A DNA stretch of 64,000 nt from Lacticaseibacillus nasuensis JCM 17158 (GCF_001434705.1 NZ_AZDJ01000001.1:80112-144111), one strand, 5' to 3'; positions 27,285-36,765 are shown, counted from the stretch's first letter. A program made the numbers and translations. Notes: a model not told the origin generated them from the letters alone.

Positions 27285-27315
27285 AAAAAAACACCCACCG
27301 AACGTCGGTGAGTGT
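27285..27315 (-). terminator. Terminator of C69 dipeptidase gene
   Basis: ACACTCACCGACG / CGGTGGGTGT stem with seven T residues on the minus strand. Confidence 0.85.
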
Positions 27316-27323
27316 CGGAATGG

Positions 27324-28754
27324 CTACAAGTTCTTGTCCATGTTGAAGGTGAGCTTGGACAGTTCCATGCCTTGCATCAACATGCTGGCAATTTGTTTTT
27401 TGGCCTCGGCCTTCACGGTGGCGACCAGCTTATAGTTGGCTTGGGTCAAGGCATCGGTCAGGTCCTGGCCGGAGAGGTCCTTGGTGGCCGCATCGGTGGC
27501 CGCGATGTGGATGCGGAACAAGCGGGCTTGTTCGGTCAGGTAGTCGCGATTTTGCTGGATAAACTTGCTGTAGTGGCTCTCCACCAACATCCCCAGGCTA
27601 CGGTGCAGCCAGTAGGCGGAATCTTGATCGAGGTCCAGCTTCATGGGCGTCTGCGAATACGACGGGTCGGTGTCATCGGCGTTGCAGTAAAACGGCACGT
27701 AAGGACTGAAGGTCGGCATCCCAATATTCAGCCACATGATGGCGGACTGGCCGGTGGGCACGTCGTTACGCAACTGCAGGATGTGCGAGTTTTGCGTGCG
27801 GTTCAACCCAATTGGCCGGTAGCGCAGGCGGTCTGCCTCATCACCATGGCCGAAGGGATCAAAGCGCGTTTCATTATAGTGGCTGCCGAGAATCTGGGCG
27901 ATGTCCTCGCGGGTGATCTTGTGATCAGTATGCATGATGAACGGCAACTCGGCGGATTCGGGTTCCTCCGGCGTCTCGGGGTTCAAAATGTGGTGCGCGT
28001 ACCACACGCGCGGCGTGTTGTAGTGGCGATCTTTTTCGTTCATCGTGCCGAAGATGTGGCGGAAGTTCCAGCCAGTGTGGTCCGGGTTCAGGTGGTGAGC
28101 CTCAACGAAGTCTTGAATGCCGTCGCTCCAGATGAAGTTATCCGGATCCTCAAAGTCGACTTGTTGAATCGCCACCTGGTTAGCGGCCACGGCATAAGCG
28201 TCGTCGGGAATGCGCTGGGCGACCCAGTGGTGACCGGTGACGATTTCCATGTACCAGACGTTATCCTTGTCGGAAAAAAGCACGGAGTTGCCGGCCGGGG
28301 AGCCGTATTGCTTGATCAGCTGGCCGAGGTATTCGACGCCGTGGCGAGCCGATTCGATGAAGGGCAGCACCATGTTGACGATGAGGTCCTCATCTAAGCC
28401 GTCTTCAACCAGCGGATCAAAGGCCAAGGTGCGCTCGTTGCCATAGGTGCTTTCGGTGGCTGACATCGCCACGTTTTGGGCGTTGATGCCACTTTCCTCG
28501 TAGTCGCCAAGGTGTTCGCGGTCGACGTTTGGCACGGCGTTATAGCGGTAGCCATTTTCTGGGAGCGGCGCCTTGAAGCCGTTGAGCGGTGACGTCACGG
28601 TCAGGCCCTTTTCACCATGCCACGCGGGGTGCATGTAGAAGCGGTGCGGCGCGAGGACGTGAAAGGTGTCGTCGTTGCGCGCAATCATCGTGCTGCCATC
28701 AATGCTGGCATTTTTCCCCACTAAAATCGATGTGCAGGCCGTTTCAATTTTCAT
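27324..28754 (-). CDS. pepD: C69 family dipeptidase
   Basis: Cytoplasmic N-terminal-nucleophile dipeptidase of the PepD/C69 family, which hydrolyses a broad range of dipeptides. 476 residues. The nucleophile is Cys7 (MKIETAC-TSILVGK), normally exposed by removal of the short leader; the conserved DGSTMIARNDD and WYMEIVTGHHWVAQRIPDD segments follow. Lactobacilli usually carry several pepD paralogues, so the symbol denotes the family. The start ATG at 28754 is preceded by AGAGGAAC. Confidence 0.92.
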   Translation of the reverse strand: MKIETACTSILVGKNASIDGSTMIARNDDTFHVLAPHRFYMHPAWHGEKGLTVTSPLNGFKAPLPENGYRYNAVPNVDREHLGDYEESGINAQNVAMSATESTYGNERTLAFDPLVEDGLDEDLIVNMVLPFIESARHGVEYLGQLIKQYGSPAGNSVLFSDKDNVWYMEIVTGHHWVAQRIPDDAYAVAANQVAIQQVDFEDPDNFIWSDGIQDFVEAHHLNPDHTGWNFRHIFGTMNEKDRHYNTPRVWYAHHILNPETPEEPESAELPFIMHTDHKITREDIAQILGSHYNETRFDPFGHGDEADRLRYRPIGLNRTQNSHILQLRNDVPTGQSAIMWLNIGMPTFSPYVPFYCNADDTDPSYSQTPMKLDLDQDSAYWLHRSLGMLVESHYSKFIQQNRDYLTEQARLFRIHIAATDAATKDLSGQDLTDALTQANYKLVATVKAEAKKQIASMLMQGMELSKLTFNMDKNL

Positions 28755-28849
28755 CGTTGTTCCTCTTTTCGTTATGATGAGTCTAGTTTACGCTAACTGA
28801 GCGCGAATTGCCCGTTTCGCGGAATTTCGCGAAAAATTGGGAAAAGGCG

Positions 28850-28878
28850 TTGACAGGGTGGGGGATTTTCCATAATAT
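28850..28878 (+). promoter_or_regulatory. Promoter of tRNA-Gln
   Basis: -35 TTGACA (28850-28855), 17-bp spacer and -10 TAATAT (28873-28878), the same arrangement as at tRNA-Glu. Confidence 0.85.
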
Positions 28879-28900
28879 AGTATTCGTGCTTTAAAGTTAT

Positions 28901-28971
28901 TGGGTAGTAGCGAAGTGGTAACGCAGTGGACTCTGAATCCATAATCATAGGTTCGATCCCTATCTACCCAA
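28901..28971 (+). tRNA. tRNA-Gln (anticodon CUG)
   Basis: A 71-nt cloverleaf: acceptor TGGGTAG/CTACCCA, D arm with GAAGTGGTAACGC, anticodon stem GTGGA/TCCAT with loop CTCTGAA (anticodon CTG, reading CAG), T arm ATAGG-TTCGATC-CCTAT. No CCA encoded; discriminator A. Confidence 0.94.
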
Positions 28972-28976
28972 GCGCG

Positions 28977-29004
28977 AGTCGTCACAGCTGTGGCGACTTT
29001 TTTT
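28977..29004 (+). terminator. Terminator of tRNA-Gln
   Basis: AGTCGTCACAG / CTGTGGCGACT stem followed by TTTTTTT. Confidence 0.9.
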
Positions 29005-29097
29005 GTCGGCAAGGCAGTGGGCTCACCCTGCACACAAGCCGTGAATGCGGTACAATATGTCCTAATTGATTCGGATTATAACGCAGGAGGCATCATC

Positions 29098-29898
29098 ATG
29101 AGAAAAGTGCAACCAAAACGCCGCGGGCTGTTGGCCTGGGGCATCGTCTTGCCCGTTGTGTGGGCGTTATTGACCACCTTCGTCGAGGCGCGGCGCATTG
29201 GCATGTTAGGGACGCTGCTGACGGACATCGGCAACTGGCTGATTGCGCCGCTGTGTGTCGCCGTGGGCTTATACTACCTGATGGACTGGTCGCAACCAGA
29301 AGAGCGCGACTCAAGCCCGCAGCCGACTCGCCAACCAGCCCCTCAATCCGAGCCAACGCGGCAGGCGCCGGCGCCGTTGAAAACGACGCCGATCGTGACC
29401 AGTAGCGTGGTGCCAACCACGAGTCACTCGGCGTCGGCAGCAGCCGTGACGGCGACCAGCCGTCAAGCCGCGCAAGCGCCGGCGGTCCCCCAATCGACGA
29501 CGGCACCGGTAACTGCGCCGGAGTCGGAATCGGCGCCGACGACAGTAGCCGATTCGGCCAGCGCCCAGACGCCTCCCGAACGATTAAACGCTAACTTGAT
29601 GGCGTATTTTCAAACCGATGAATCTGAATCGGCCACGGCGCCAACGAGTACGCCTGAATCTGCACCGACCACCGCGTCACGCCTCACGCGGCGGCAGGCG
29701 ACGCCGGATTCCGAAGCCGCGCCGTTACCAGACGTCAACGTGCCCACCGCCGCGGCCGGCGATATCGATGCCAGTCCGATCGACAAGGCCATCGCGATTA
29801 AGTTTGGGTTCTCCAGCGGCACCCAACAAGAAGTGGATGATGCCTTGAATACCGCCCGGCAGCAGGCCGATTCCCGAATGAGTCGCCGCGACCGCTAG
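29098..29898 (+). CDS. Hypothetical membrane protein with long Ala/Pro/Thr-rich region (266 aa)
   Basis: Function not recognised. A basic N-terminus, two TM helices (about 11-27 and 37-60), then about 150 low-complexity residues (Pro, Ala, Thr, Ser, Gln, Glu) and a conserved-looking acidic/basic C-terminus with DIDASPIDKAIAIKFGF and EVDDALNTARQQADSR. With both ends of the TM hairpin inside, the linker and tail would be cytoplasmic. ATG 29098 has AGGAGG 7 bp upstream; the longer frame would start inside the tRNA terminator. The disordered linker with a short terminal motif suggests a tethered interaction module, which is inference. Confidence 0.75.
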   Translation: MRKVQPKRRGLLAWGIVLPVVWALLTTFVEARRIGMLGTLLTDIGNWLIAPLCVAVGLYYLMDWSQPEERDSSPQPTRQPAPQSEPTRQAPAPLKTTPIVTSSVVPTTSHSASAAAVTATSRQAAQAPAVPQSTTAPVTAPESESAPTTVADSASAQTPPERLNANLMAYFQTDESESATAPTSTPESAPTTASRLTRRQATPDSEAAPLPDVNVPTAAAGDIDASPIDKAIAIKFGFSSGTQQEVDDALNTARQQADSRMSRRDR

Positions 29899-29905
29899 GC
29901 AATGC

Positions 29906-29936
29906 AAAACCCCGCAAGCCAAACTTGCGGGGTTTT
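29906..29936. terminator. Bidirectional terminator
   Basis: AAAACCCCGCAAG / CTTGCGGGGTTTT perfect stem between converging genes. Confidence 0.93.
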
Positions 29937-30127
29937 CATTCGGGATGATGGTCGAGCCACCACAACACGCTGGCGTAGCCGAGGCAAATGAGGGCCACGA
30001 CGAGTGCGGCCATGATGGGAAAAATCAACCACCACAGGCCAAAGGCGATGCGGCCAAGCCACAACAGTGCGGCGAAGATGGTGGCCTGCACCGTGCGGGT
30101 GCGCCACACCGCAACGTCACGACTCAA
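29936..30127 (-). CDS. Hypothetical small membrane protein (63 aa)
   Basis: Two adjacent hydrophobic helices (about 14-30 and 31-55) with a basic N-terminus. The TTG start at 30127 overlaps the end of the upstream gene by 11 bp and has GAGGT 6 bp upstream inside that gene, so translational coupling is likely. No family recognised. Confidence 0.6.
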   Translation of the reverse strand: MSRDVAVWRTRTVQATIFAALLWLGRIAFGLWWLIFPIMAALVVALICLGYASVLWWLDHHPE

Positions 30128-30440
30128 AAGCGACCTCGATGTACAGCGCGCGCTTAGCCAACACGTGGCTGGTGGTGAGCCACAGTTGCTGAGCGACTGG
30201 GGGTTCTTCCGGATTCACCAGGCGGGCCAGCCACGCGATGATGTCCGGCCGCTTGGCGATCAATTCCTGCGGCAGGCGCAAGGCGTCGAGCGCATTTGGT
30301 GGAAATAGCGACCCCGGTTCCGGCAGAATTAGGGTATCGGGCAGGATGAGGGCCACGGCGTTTTGGTAGCGCTCGGTTTCGGTCGTGTAACTTTGAGGAT
30401 GGGTGTAACAATAATCCAGTAACATTTCCACGTTTTCCAC
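30117..30440 (-). CDS. Hypothetical soluble protein (107 aa)
   Basis: Unrecognised. Predicted mostly helical and cytoplasmic, without signal or TM segment; contains Pro-rich loops (ILPDTLILPEPGSLFPP). The GTG at 30440 with GGAGG 9 bp upstream is preferred; an ATG (M6 of this product) is an alternative and the longer frame lacks a site. Overlaps the small membrane gene downstream, so the two are one operon. Confidence 0.65.
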   Translation of the reverse strand: MENVEMLLDYCYTHPQSYTTETERYQNAVALILPDTLILPEPGSLFPPNALDALRLPQELIAKRPDIIAWLARLVNPEEPPVAQQLWLTTSHVLAKRALYIEVAFES

Positions 30441-30527
30441 TACCGTTAGCCTCCGGTGGGTGCTTCGCCCTGATTTTCTTTCATGATACCACACTGGTTG
30501 CGCTTAGGTGGTTTCTGAAAAAAGACC

Positions 30528-30595
30528 TTGGCCTTTTTGGCAAATACGCGTATAATGACACTTTGTCATATGACAACGCGTCACGCGTGTTGTCA
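30528..30595 (+). promoter_or_regulatory. Promoter and probable TetR operators of the exporter operon
   Basis: -35 TTGGCC (30528-30533), 17-bp spacer, -10 TATAAT (30551-30556). Immediately downstream are two inverted repeats: TGACA-CTT-TGTCA (30557-30569) and the larger TGACAACGCG / CGCGTGTTGTCA palindrome (30571-30595) that abuts the ribosome site. Both half-sites contain TGACA, so they are good candidates for autoregulation by the TetR protein. The second also contains the GACGCGT-like core found elsewhere in the window. Confidence 0.75.
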
Positions 30596-30609
30596 GAAAG
30601 GAGGCGGGC

Positions 30610-31248
30610 ATGCCGAAACCAACATTTTTCCGGTTAGCGGACGAGAAACGTAGTCGCTTGATCAAGGCGGCTTACGATGAATTCACGCGGGCGCCGTTTG
30701 CCGAGGCCAGTATTAGTAATATCATCAAAGATGCTGGCATTCCGCGCGGGAGCTTCTATCAATACTTCGATGACAAGGCAGACGTGTACTTCTACTTGTT
30801 GAATCGGATGAAGACCTCCGCGACCATGCAAATCAAGCAGGCGATGGACGTGCACGATGGGGATTTATTCGCCGCCATGCGTAGCTTGTTTGCGGGGATG
30901 GCCAAGGCCCTGATTGAAGGACCCTATGCGAAGTTCTACCGCAATATTTTTATGTACATGGATTTCCATGCCGCGTCAAAGATGTCGACCCCGCCGCCAC
31001 CGCATCCCCATGGCAATGGGGAAATCATGGATTTTCTCGTCGACCGAACGGACATGACCAAGCTCCGCGTCAGTTCCGAGGAAGACTTGCGGACCTTGAT
31101 TCACCAACTGATGGGGCTGTTCATGCAGACGATTGGCTACTACTATAACCGGCAAAGCGCCGGGGCGGTCGTCGACGAAGCCGCGTTGTTGCGGCGCCTG
31201 AATCAACTGCTCGATTGGTTGGAGTTCGGCGCGGGCCAACCCCGTTAG
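30610..31248 (+). CDS. TetR/AcrR family transcriptional regulator
   Basis: A 212-residue repressor. The N-terminal HTH is typical: FAEASISNIIKDAGIPRGSFYQYFDDKADVYFYLL (about residues 27-62). The C-terminal ligand domain has an unusual His/Pro-rich loop (STPPPPHPHGNG, around residue 122). AAAGGAGG is 6 bp upstream of ATG. It is followed after 26 bp by two ABC exporter genes, so it probably represses its own operon until an exporter substrate binds. Confidence 0.93.
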   Translation: MPKPTFFRLADEKRSRLIKAAYDEFTRAPFAEASISNIIKDAGIPRGSFYQYFDDKADVYFYLLNRMKTSATMQIKQAMDVHDGDLFAAMRSLFAGMAKALIEGPYAKFYRNIFMYMDFHAASKMSTPPPPHPHGNGEIMDFLVDRTDMTKLRVSSEEDLRTLIHQLMGLFMQTIGYYYNRQSAGAVVDEAALLRRLNQLLDWLEFGAGQPR

Positions 31249-31274
31249 GCATACTTGTTAATTAGGAGGCTTAT

Positions 31275-33005
31275 ATGTTCAAAATTGCCAAAGGCCGGGT
31301 GTCAGCCTGGATGATCACGGGGGCTGTGCTCTTCATGATTATTCAGGTCATTACCAGCCTATACTTACCAAACCTGACCTCGGATATCGTCAATAACGGG
31401 GTCGCCAAGGGGGATGTCCCGTACATCTGGAAGACGGGTTTTCAAATGATTGCCTTCGCCTTGGTCAGCGTCATCGCCGCCGTGGGCAACGTCTTCATCG
31501 CCTCGAAGGTGTCGCAGCGGCTGGGCCAACGCCTGCGCAGCGATGTTTACCGCAAGGTCATCAACTACTCGCATGACGAGATGGATACCATCGGCACCAG
31601 CAGTTTGATCACGCGGACCACTAACGACGTCACGCAGATTCAAAACGCCTGGGTGATGGTCTTACGCATGATGATCATGGCTCCGATCATGCTTATTGGC
31701 GCGAGCTTCCTCGCCTATCAGAAGAATCATACCTTGACCTTGGTGTTCCTGATTGTGCTGCCAATCATGGCCATTTTCATGGGGGCTGTGATGTACTTCG
31801 CCGTGCCGTTATTCCGCGCGATGCAGCAAAAAACCGATAACATCAACCTGGTGTTCCGTGAAGGACTCACCGGCGTGCGCGTCATTCGCGCCTTCCGCCA
31901 GGACGCCTTCGAGCAGCACCGCTTTGATACCGTCAACAAGGACTACACGGATAACGCCGTGAAGGTCTTCTCCATCATGGCCTTGATGTTTCCCATCATG
32001 ACGTTGATCATGTCCGGGACCAACATCGGGATCACCTGGTGGGGCGGGCACCTGATTGCGCAGCAAGCCATGCAAACCGGGAACCTGATCGCGTTCATCA
32101 CCTACGCCATGCAGATTCTCATGAGCTTCATGATGCTGTCGATGATCTTCGTCTTCCTGCCGCGGGCGCAGGCCAGTGCGGTCCGGATTCAAGAAGTCTT
32201 GGCACAGCACACCACCATTACCCAGCCGGCCGCTCCGAAGTCGCTGGCTGGCACCACGCCGAGCCTGCAGTTTGACCATGTTGAATTCCGGTACCGCTCT
32301 GCCGAGCAACCGGCGCTGTCTGGCGTCGACTTCAAGATGACCGCCGGGCAAACCGTCGCCATCATCGGCGGCACCGGTTCCGGTAAATCCACGCTGGTGA
32401 ACCTGATTCCGCGGTTTTATGACGTCGAGTCCGGCGCCGTGCGCGTCAATGGCCTCGATGTCCGCGATGTCGACCAAAAGGAACTCCATCAGCAAATCGC
32501 CTTTGTCCCGCAAAAGGCCAACCTGTTTTCCGGCACCGTGCGCGACAACATGCAATACGGCAACGACAACGCCACCGATGAGGAAATCTGGCGGGCACTC
32601 GAAATTGCTCAGGCCAAGGACTTCATCGCCGAAACCGACGAAGGCTTGGACTACCACGTCGAACAAGGCGGGGACAACTTCTCTGGCGGGCAAAAACAGC
32701 GGCTCGCCATCGCCCGTGCCTTGGTGAAAGACGCCGCGGTATATGTGTTCGACGACAGTTTCTCCGCCTTGGACTTCAAAACCGACGCCAACCTGCGCCA
32801 GGCCTTGAAGGATGACCCGTTGATTAGCCAGCGCGTCGTGGTTATCGTCGGCCAGCGCGTCTCCACCGTCGCCGATGCCGACACGATTCTCGTGCTGGAC
32901 GACGGCAAGATGGTCGGGCGCGGCACGCATGCCGAGTTGAAGGCCACCAACGAAACCTACCAAGAAATCGTGAACTCGCAAATTCGAGAGGGGGACGAAG
33001 CATAA
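31275..33005 (+). CDS. ABC multidrug-type exporter, subunit with degenerate catalytic site
   Basis: Half-transporter of the heterodimeric type IV exporter class (compare LmrC/BmrC/TM287), 576 residues. TM domain about 1-310 with six helices, NBD about 335-576. Walker A is at G365-xxxxGKST, the signature reads FSGGQKQRLAIARAL, and Walker B reads VYVFDDSFSALD. At position 494 Asp replaces the catalytic Glu, the hallmark of the degenerate subunit. The stop codon overlaps the next gene's ATG by one base, so the subunits are coupled. Substrate unknown; drug or lipid export under TetR control is likely. Confidence 0.93.
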   Translation: MFKIAKGRVSAWMITGAVLFMIIQVITSLYLPNLTSDIVNNGVAKGDVPYIWKTGFQMIAFALVSVIAAVGNVFIASKVSQRLGQRLRSDVYRKVINYSHDEMDTIGTSSLITRTTNDVTQIQNAWVMVLRMMIMAPIMLIGASFLAYQKNHTLTLVFLIVLPIMAIFMGAVMYFAVPLFRAMQQKTDNINLVFREGLTGVRVIRAFRQDAFEQHRFDTVNKDYTDNAVKVFSIMALMFPIMTLIMSGTNIGITWWGGHLIAQQAMQTGNLIAFITYAMQILMSFMMLSMIFVFLPRAQASAVRIQEVLAQHTTITQPAAPKSLAGTTPSLQFDHVEFRYRSAEQPALSGVDFKMTAGQTVAIIGGTGSGKSTLVNLIPRFYDVESGAVRVNGLDVRDVDQKELHQQIAFVPQKANLFSGTVRDNMQYGNDNATDEEIWRALEIAQAKDFIAETDEGLDYHVEQGGDNFSGGQKQRLAIARALVKDAAVYVFDDSFSALDFKTDANLRQALKDDPLISQRVVVIVGQRVSTVADADTILVLDDGKMVGRGTHAELKATNETYQEIVNSQIREGDEA

Positions 33006-34876
33006 TGGCTGAAAAAACAACAACGCCAAGTCGGCCCATGCATGGTCCTGGCCGTGGCGGCGGTTTAGTCGAGAAGCCGAAGAACTTCTGGGGCACCACC
33101 ATCCGCTTATTCGGCTACATGAAGTCGCGGTTGATTGGGATTGCCTTGGTCATGGTGTTCGCCATCATCTCGGTGATTTTCCAGATTCAAACGCCAAAAG
33201 TCTTGGGGAAAGCCACCACCGAAATCTTCAAGGGCTACATGAAAGGCGTCTCCCAGCAAAAAGCCGGCATCGCCATGAAGCAGTTCCCGATTGATTTCGA
33301 GAAGATCAAGGACATCATGATCATGGTGATCTTGATGTATGTGGCCAGCGCCTTGTTCAGCTTCATGCAGCAAATCATCATGACCCGCATCTCCCAGCGC
33401 ACCGTTTACGACCTGCGTAAGGAGTTGAAGGGCAAGATGCAAACCGTGCCGATCAACTACTACGACACGCATAGCAACGGCGATATCATGTCGCGGGCGA
33501 TTAACGATATGGATAACATCGCCAGCACCTTGCAGCAAAGCCTGACGCAAATGGTCACCAGTACCGTGACCTTCATCGGGACCTTGTGGATGATGCTGAC
33601 CATCAGCTGGCAGCTGACCTTGATTGCCTTGGTCACCTTGCCGCTGTCGCTGGTCGTCGTCGGCATCGTCGCGCCAAAGTCCCAGCGCTTCTTCGCCTCG
33701 CAACAGGCCGCGTTAGGGCTGTTGAACAACCAAGTCGAAGAAAACTACGCCGGCCAGGTCATCGTCAAGTCCTTCAACCGTGAAGAAGACGCGATGAAGG
33801 CATTCGAAGTTGAAAACGACAAGTTCTACAACTCGGCGTGGAAGGCGCAGTTCATCTCCGGCATCATCATGCCGCTGATGACCTTCGTCAACAACATCGG
33901 CTACGTCTTCGTCGCCATTGTCGGCGGTGTGTCCGTGGCCAATGGCTCGGTCACCTTGGGGAATGTGCAGGCGATGCTGCAATACACCCAGCAATTCTCC
34001 CAGCCGATTTCGCAGTTGGCCAACCTCGCCAACACGATTCAAAGCACCATCGCCTCCGCGGAACGCGTCTTTGCCGTCTTAGACGAGCAAGACATGACCA
34101 ACGAGCCGAGCGGTGTACCGGCCGTGGCCAACGACCCGAACAAGCTGGTCATGGACCATGTCAAGTTTGGTTACGAGGGCTCGCCGATTTTGATGAACGA
34201 CTACAACCTCGAAGTTAAGCCGGGGCAAATGATCGCTATCGTCGGCCCGACTGGCGCCGGGAAAACCACGGTGATCAACATGCTGGAGCGCTTCTATGAC
34301 GTCAAGGGCGGCTCGATTCGCCTGGACGGTGTGGACACCCGCGACATGACGCGCGAGCAGTTGCGCGAACACTTCGCCATGGTGCTGCAGGATACCTGGC
34401 TGTTCACCGGCACGATTTGGGACAACCTGAAGTATGGCCGCGAAGACGCGACCAAGGAGCAGATTCTCAATGCGGCCAAGGCGGCGCACGTGGACAACTT
34501 CGTCCGCCAGCTACCGGATGGTTACCAAACCGTTTTGAACGAAGAGGCCAGCAATTTGTCGCAAGGCCAACGCCAGCTGTTGACCATCGCCCGGGCCTTC
34601 GTGGCTGATCCCGAGATCTTGATCTTGGATGAGGCGACCAGCTCGGTTGATACCCGGACCGAAGTGCACATTCAACACGCCATGGAGCGGCTGTTGAAGG
34701 GCCGCACCAGTTTCGTGGTGGCGCACCGATTGAGCACGATTCGCGACGCCGACAACATCATCGTGATGAATCACGGCTCGATTGTCGAAACCGGGAATCA
34801 CGACGAGTTGATGGCGGCCAAGGGCTTTTATGCCGATTTGTACAACTCACAATTTAGTGGCAACGTGGCGATTTAA
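33005..34876 (+). CDS. ABC multidrug-type exporter, catalytically complete subunit
   Basis: Partner half-transporter (compare LmrD/BmrD/TM288), 623 residues with a Gly/Pro/Arg-rich cytoplasmic leader of about 30 residues. Six TM helices up to about residue 350, NBD about 375-623. Walker A GPTGAGKTT, signature NLSQGQRQLLTIARA, Walker B LILDEATSSVD with catalytic Glu543 and H-loop VVAHRLSTIRDAD. The LSQGQ signature matches the TM288-type subunit. One intact and one degenerate site per heterodimer is expected from the pair. Confidence 0.94.
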   Translation: MAEKTTTPSRPMHGPGRGGGLVEKPKNFWGTTIRLFGYMKSRLIGIALVMVFAIISVIFQIQTPKVLGKATTEIFKGYMKGVSQQKAGIAMKQFPIDFEKIKDIMIMVILMYVASALFSFMQQIIMTRISQRTVYDLRKELKGKMQTVPINYYDTHSNGDIMSRAINDMDNIASTLQQSLTQMVTSTVTFIGTLWMMLTISWQLTLIALVTLPLSLVVVGIVAPKSQRFFASQQAALGLLNNQVEENYAGQVIVKSFNREEDAMKAFEVENDKFYNSAWKAQFISGIIMPLMTFVNNIGYVFVAIVGGVSVANGSVTLGNVQAMLQYTQQFSQPISQLANLANTIQSTIASAERVFAVLDEQDMTNEPSGVPAVANDPNKLVMDHVKFGYEGSPILMNDYNLEVKPGQMIAIVGPTGAGKTTVINMLERFYDVKGGSIRLDGVDTRDMTREQLREHFAMVLQDTWLFTGTIWDNLKYGREDATKEQILNAAKAAHVDNFVRQLPDGYQTVLNEEASNLSQGQRQLLTIARAFVADPEILILDEATSSVDTRTEVHIQHAMERLLKGRTSFVVAHRLSTIRDADNIIVMNHGSIVETGNHDELMAAKGFYADLYNSQFSGNVAI

Positions 34877-34890
34877 GCCGCGGTCACGCG

Positions 34891-34921
34891 AAAAGCCTCG
34901 GCAACTGCCGAGGCTTTTTTT
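34891..34921 (+). terminator. Terminator of exporter operon
   Basis: AAAAGCCTCGGCA-ACT-TGCCGAGGC stem followed by TTTTTTT. Confidence 0.93.
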
Positions 34922-34947
34922 GCGCCCTGACGCGTTTTTTTGGCCCG

Positions 34948-35000
34948 TGTTAGCAAACCTAACATCATTTGTTGACACCCGTTTTGCCGACAGGTAGGAT
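34948..35000 (+). promoter_or_regulatory. GlnR box and promoter of glnRA
   Basis: TGTTAGCAAACCTAACA at 34948-34964 fits the GlnR/TnrA consensus TGTNA-N7-TNACA exactly. It sits 7 bp upstream of the -35 TTGACA (34972-34977), with a 17-bp spacer and -10 TAGGAT (34995-35000). This is the arrangement expected for nitrogen-responsive autoregulation. Confidence 0.93.
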
Positions 35001-35027
35001 GAAACACGTGATGAGGAGGTGAGCGTG

Positions 35028-35396
35028 ATGGCTGCCGAAGAGGACTTACGGACCCGGCATATTTTGCCGATTAGCACGGTCATGTCGCTCACTGCGCTCA
35101 CCGCTAGGCAGATTCGCTATTACGAAGCGCAAGGGTTGGTTCAACCTGGGCGCACGGCCGGTCAGCATCGCGTGTATTCGCTGCGCGACGTCGATGTGCT
35201 GTTGGCCATCAAGAGCCAGCTGGCCGACGGGTTCTCGATTGCGGACATTCGCAATCTGATGCACCCGCGGCACCAAGCGGAGAATAGCGATGAAGCGGTG
35301 CGGCAGATGCTGCGCGATGAATTGTTGCAACAGAGTCGCTTTGCCCCCGACGCGGAGATGCGCCAGGGCTTTGGTTTTCGTCGAAGTGGAGAATGA
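35028..35396 (+). CDS. glnR: MerR-family regulator GlnR
   Basis: Repressor of nitrogen-assimilation genes, activated by feedback-inhibited glutamine synthetase. 122 residues: MerR-type winged HTH ([33 protein letters not shown]) and a short C-terminal tail ending [10 protein letters not shown], where GlnR proteins bind glutamine synthetase. ATG 35028 has GAGGAGGTG 6 bp upstream; the in-frame GTG 35019 is within that site. Followed after 11 bp by glnA, with a consensus GlnR box upstream. Confidence 0.95.
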   Translation: MAAEEDLRTRHILPISTVMSLTALTARQIRYYEAQGLVQPGRTAGQHRVYSLRDVDVLLAIKSQLADGFSIADIRNLMHPRHQAENSDEAVRQMLRDELLQQSRFAPDAEMRQGFGFRRSGE

Positions 35397-35407
35397 TGGG
35401 GGTCTAT

Positions 35408-36748
35408 ATGGCAAGGAAAACGATCACGGCGGACGAGATTCGCCAGAGTGTGGAAAAAGAAAACGTGCGCTTCTTGCGCCTGATGTTCACGGACATCAAC
35501 GGCATCATCAAGAACGTCGAAGTCCCGGTGTCCCAGCTGGAAAAGGTACTCGCCAACAAGATCACGTTTGATGGCAGTTCCATCGACGGGTTTGTCCGCA
35601 TCGAAGAAGCAGACATGCTGCTGTATCCGGACTTTAACACTTGGCTGCTGTTCCCTTGGGGCGGCGAGCACGGTAAGGTCGCGCGCCTGATTTGTTCAGT
35701 GCACACGCCGGATGGCAAGCCGTTCCCAGGCGATCCGCGCAACAACTTGAAGCGCATCACTGAGCAGATGAAAAAGGCCGGTTTCTCCGCCTTCAACATC
35801 GGCCCGGAGCCAGAATTCTTCTTATTCAAGTTGGATGATGACGGCAAGCCGACCATGAAGCTCAACGATAAGGGCTCGTATTTCGACTTTGCCCCGTTAG
35901 ACCTTGGGGAGAACTGCCGGCGCGACATCGTGTTGGAGCTCGAGAAAATGGGCTTTGAAGTCGAGGCATCGCACCACGAAGTTGCCCCGGGTCAGCACGA
36001 AATCGATTTTCGTTACGCCGATGCGCTCGACGCCGCCGACAACATTCAGACCTTCAAGCTGGTGGTCAAGTCCATCGCCCGCAAGCACGGGCTGTATGCG
36101 ACCTTCATGCCAAAGCCGCTGCAAGGCATCAACGGCAGTGGGATGCACATCAACATGTCCTTGTTCAAGGATGGCCAGAACGTCTTCTACGACGAAACCA
36201 CGGACACGCAGCTCAGCGAACCGGCGATGCATTTTCTGGCCGGGATTCTCGAGCACGCCCGCGGCTTGACCGCCATCAACAACCCGACGGTCAACTCCTA
36301 CAAGCGTCTGGTGCCAGGGTTTGAGGCGCCGGTGTACATCGCCTGGTCGCAAACCAACCGCTCGCCGCTGATTCGCATTCCGCAATCCCGTGGCTTATCC
36401 ACGCGGCTGGAGTTGCGCAGCGTCGACCCGACCGCCAACCCATACCTGGCCATCGCCGCGATTCTGGAAGCCGGCTTGGACGGGATGAACAACGGGCTGA
36501 CGCCTGAGGAAGGCATCGACCGCAACATCTATCGCATGCAAGACTCCGAGCGCAAGGCCAACCACATTCAAGACCTGCCATCGACCTTGCACAACGCGCT
36601 GAAGGCGCTTGAGGCCGACCCAATCGTCAAGGCCGCCTTGGGTGAGCACCTGTATCAAAGCTTCAAGGATTCTAAGGAGCTCGAGTGGGCGGCTTATCGC
36701 CAAAGTGTTTCCGAATGGGAACGCGATCAGTACCTCGAATTATACTAA
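35408..36748 (+). CDS. glnA: Type I glutamine synthetase
   Basis: Makes glutamine from glutamate, ammonia and ATP; dodecameric cytoplasmic enzyme. 446 residues, the feedback-regulated GSI-alpha form of Firmicutes without an adenylylation site. Signatures: [17 protein letters not shown], the ATP-binding region [17 protein letters not shown], the Glu flap region [23 protein letters not shown], and NRSPLIRIP. The C-terminus [10 protein letters not shown] contacts GlnR in other species. Second gene of the glnRA operon. Confidence 0.97.
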   Translation: MARKTITADEIRQSVEKENVRFLRLMFTDINGIIKNVEVPVSQLEKVLANKITFDGSSIDGFVRIEEADMLLYPDFNTWLLFPWGGEHGKVARLICSVHTPDGKPFPGDPRNNLKRITEQMKKAGFSAFNIGPEPEFFLFKLDDDGKPTMKLNDKGSYFDFAPLDLGENCRRDIVLELEKMGFEVEASHHEVAPGQHEIDFRYADALDAADNIQTFKLVVKSIARKHGLYATFMPKPLQGINGSGMHINMSLFKDGQNVFYDETTDTQLSEPAMHFLAGILEHARGLTAINNPTVNSYKRLVPGFEAPVYIAWSQTNRSPLIRIPQSRGLSTRLELRSVDPTANPYLAIAAILEAGLDGMNNGLTPEEGIDRNIYRMQDSERKANHIQDLPSTLHNALKALEADPIVKAALGEHLYQSFKDSKELEWAAYRQSVSEWERDQYLELY

Positions 36749-36765
36749 TCTTCCCAAAAGCAGAA

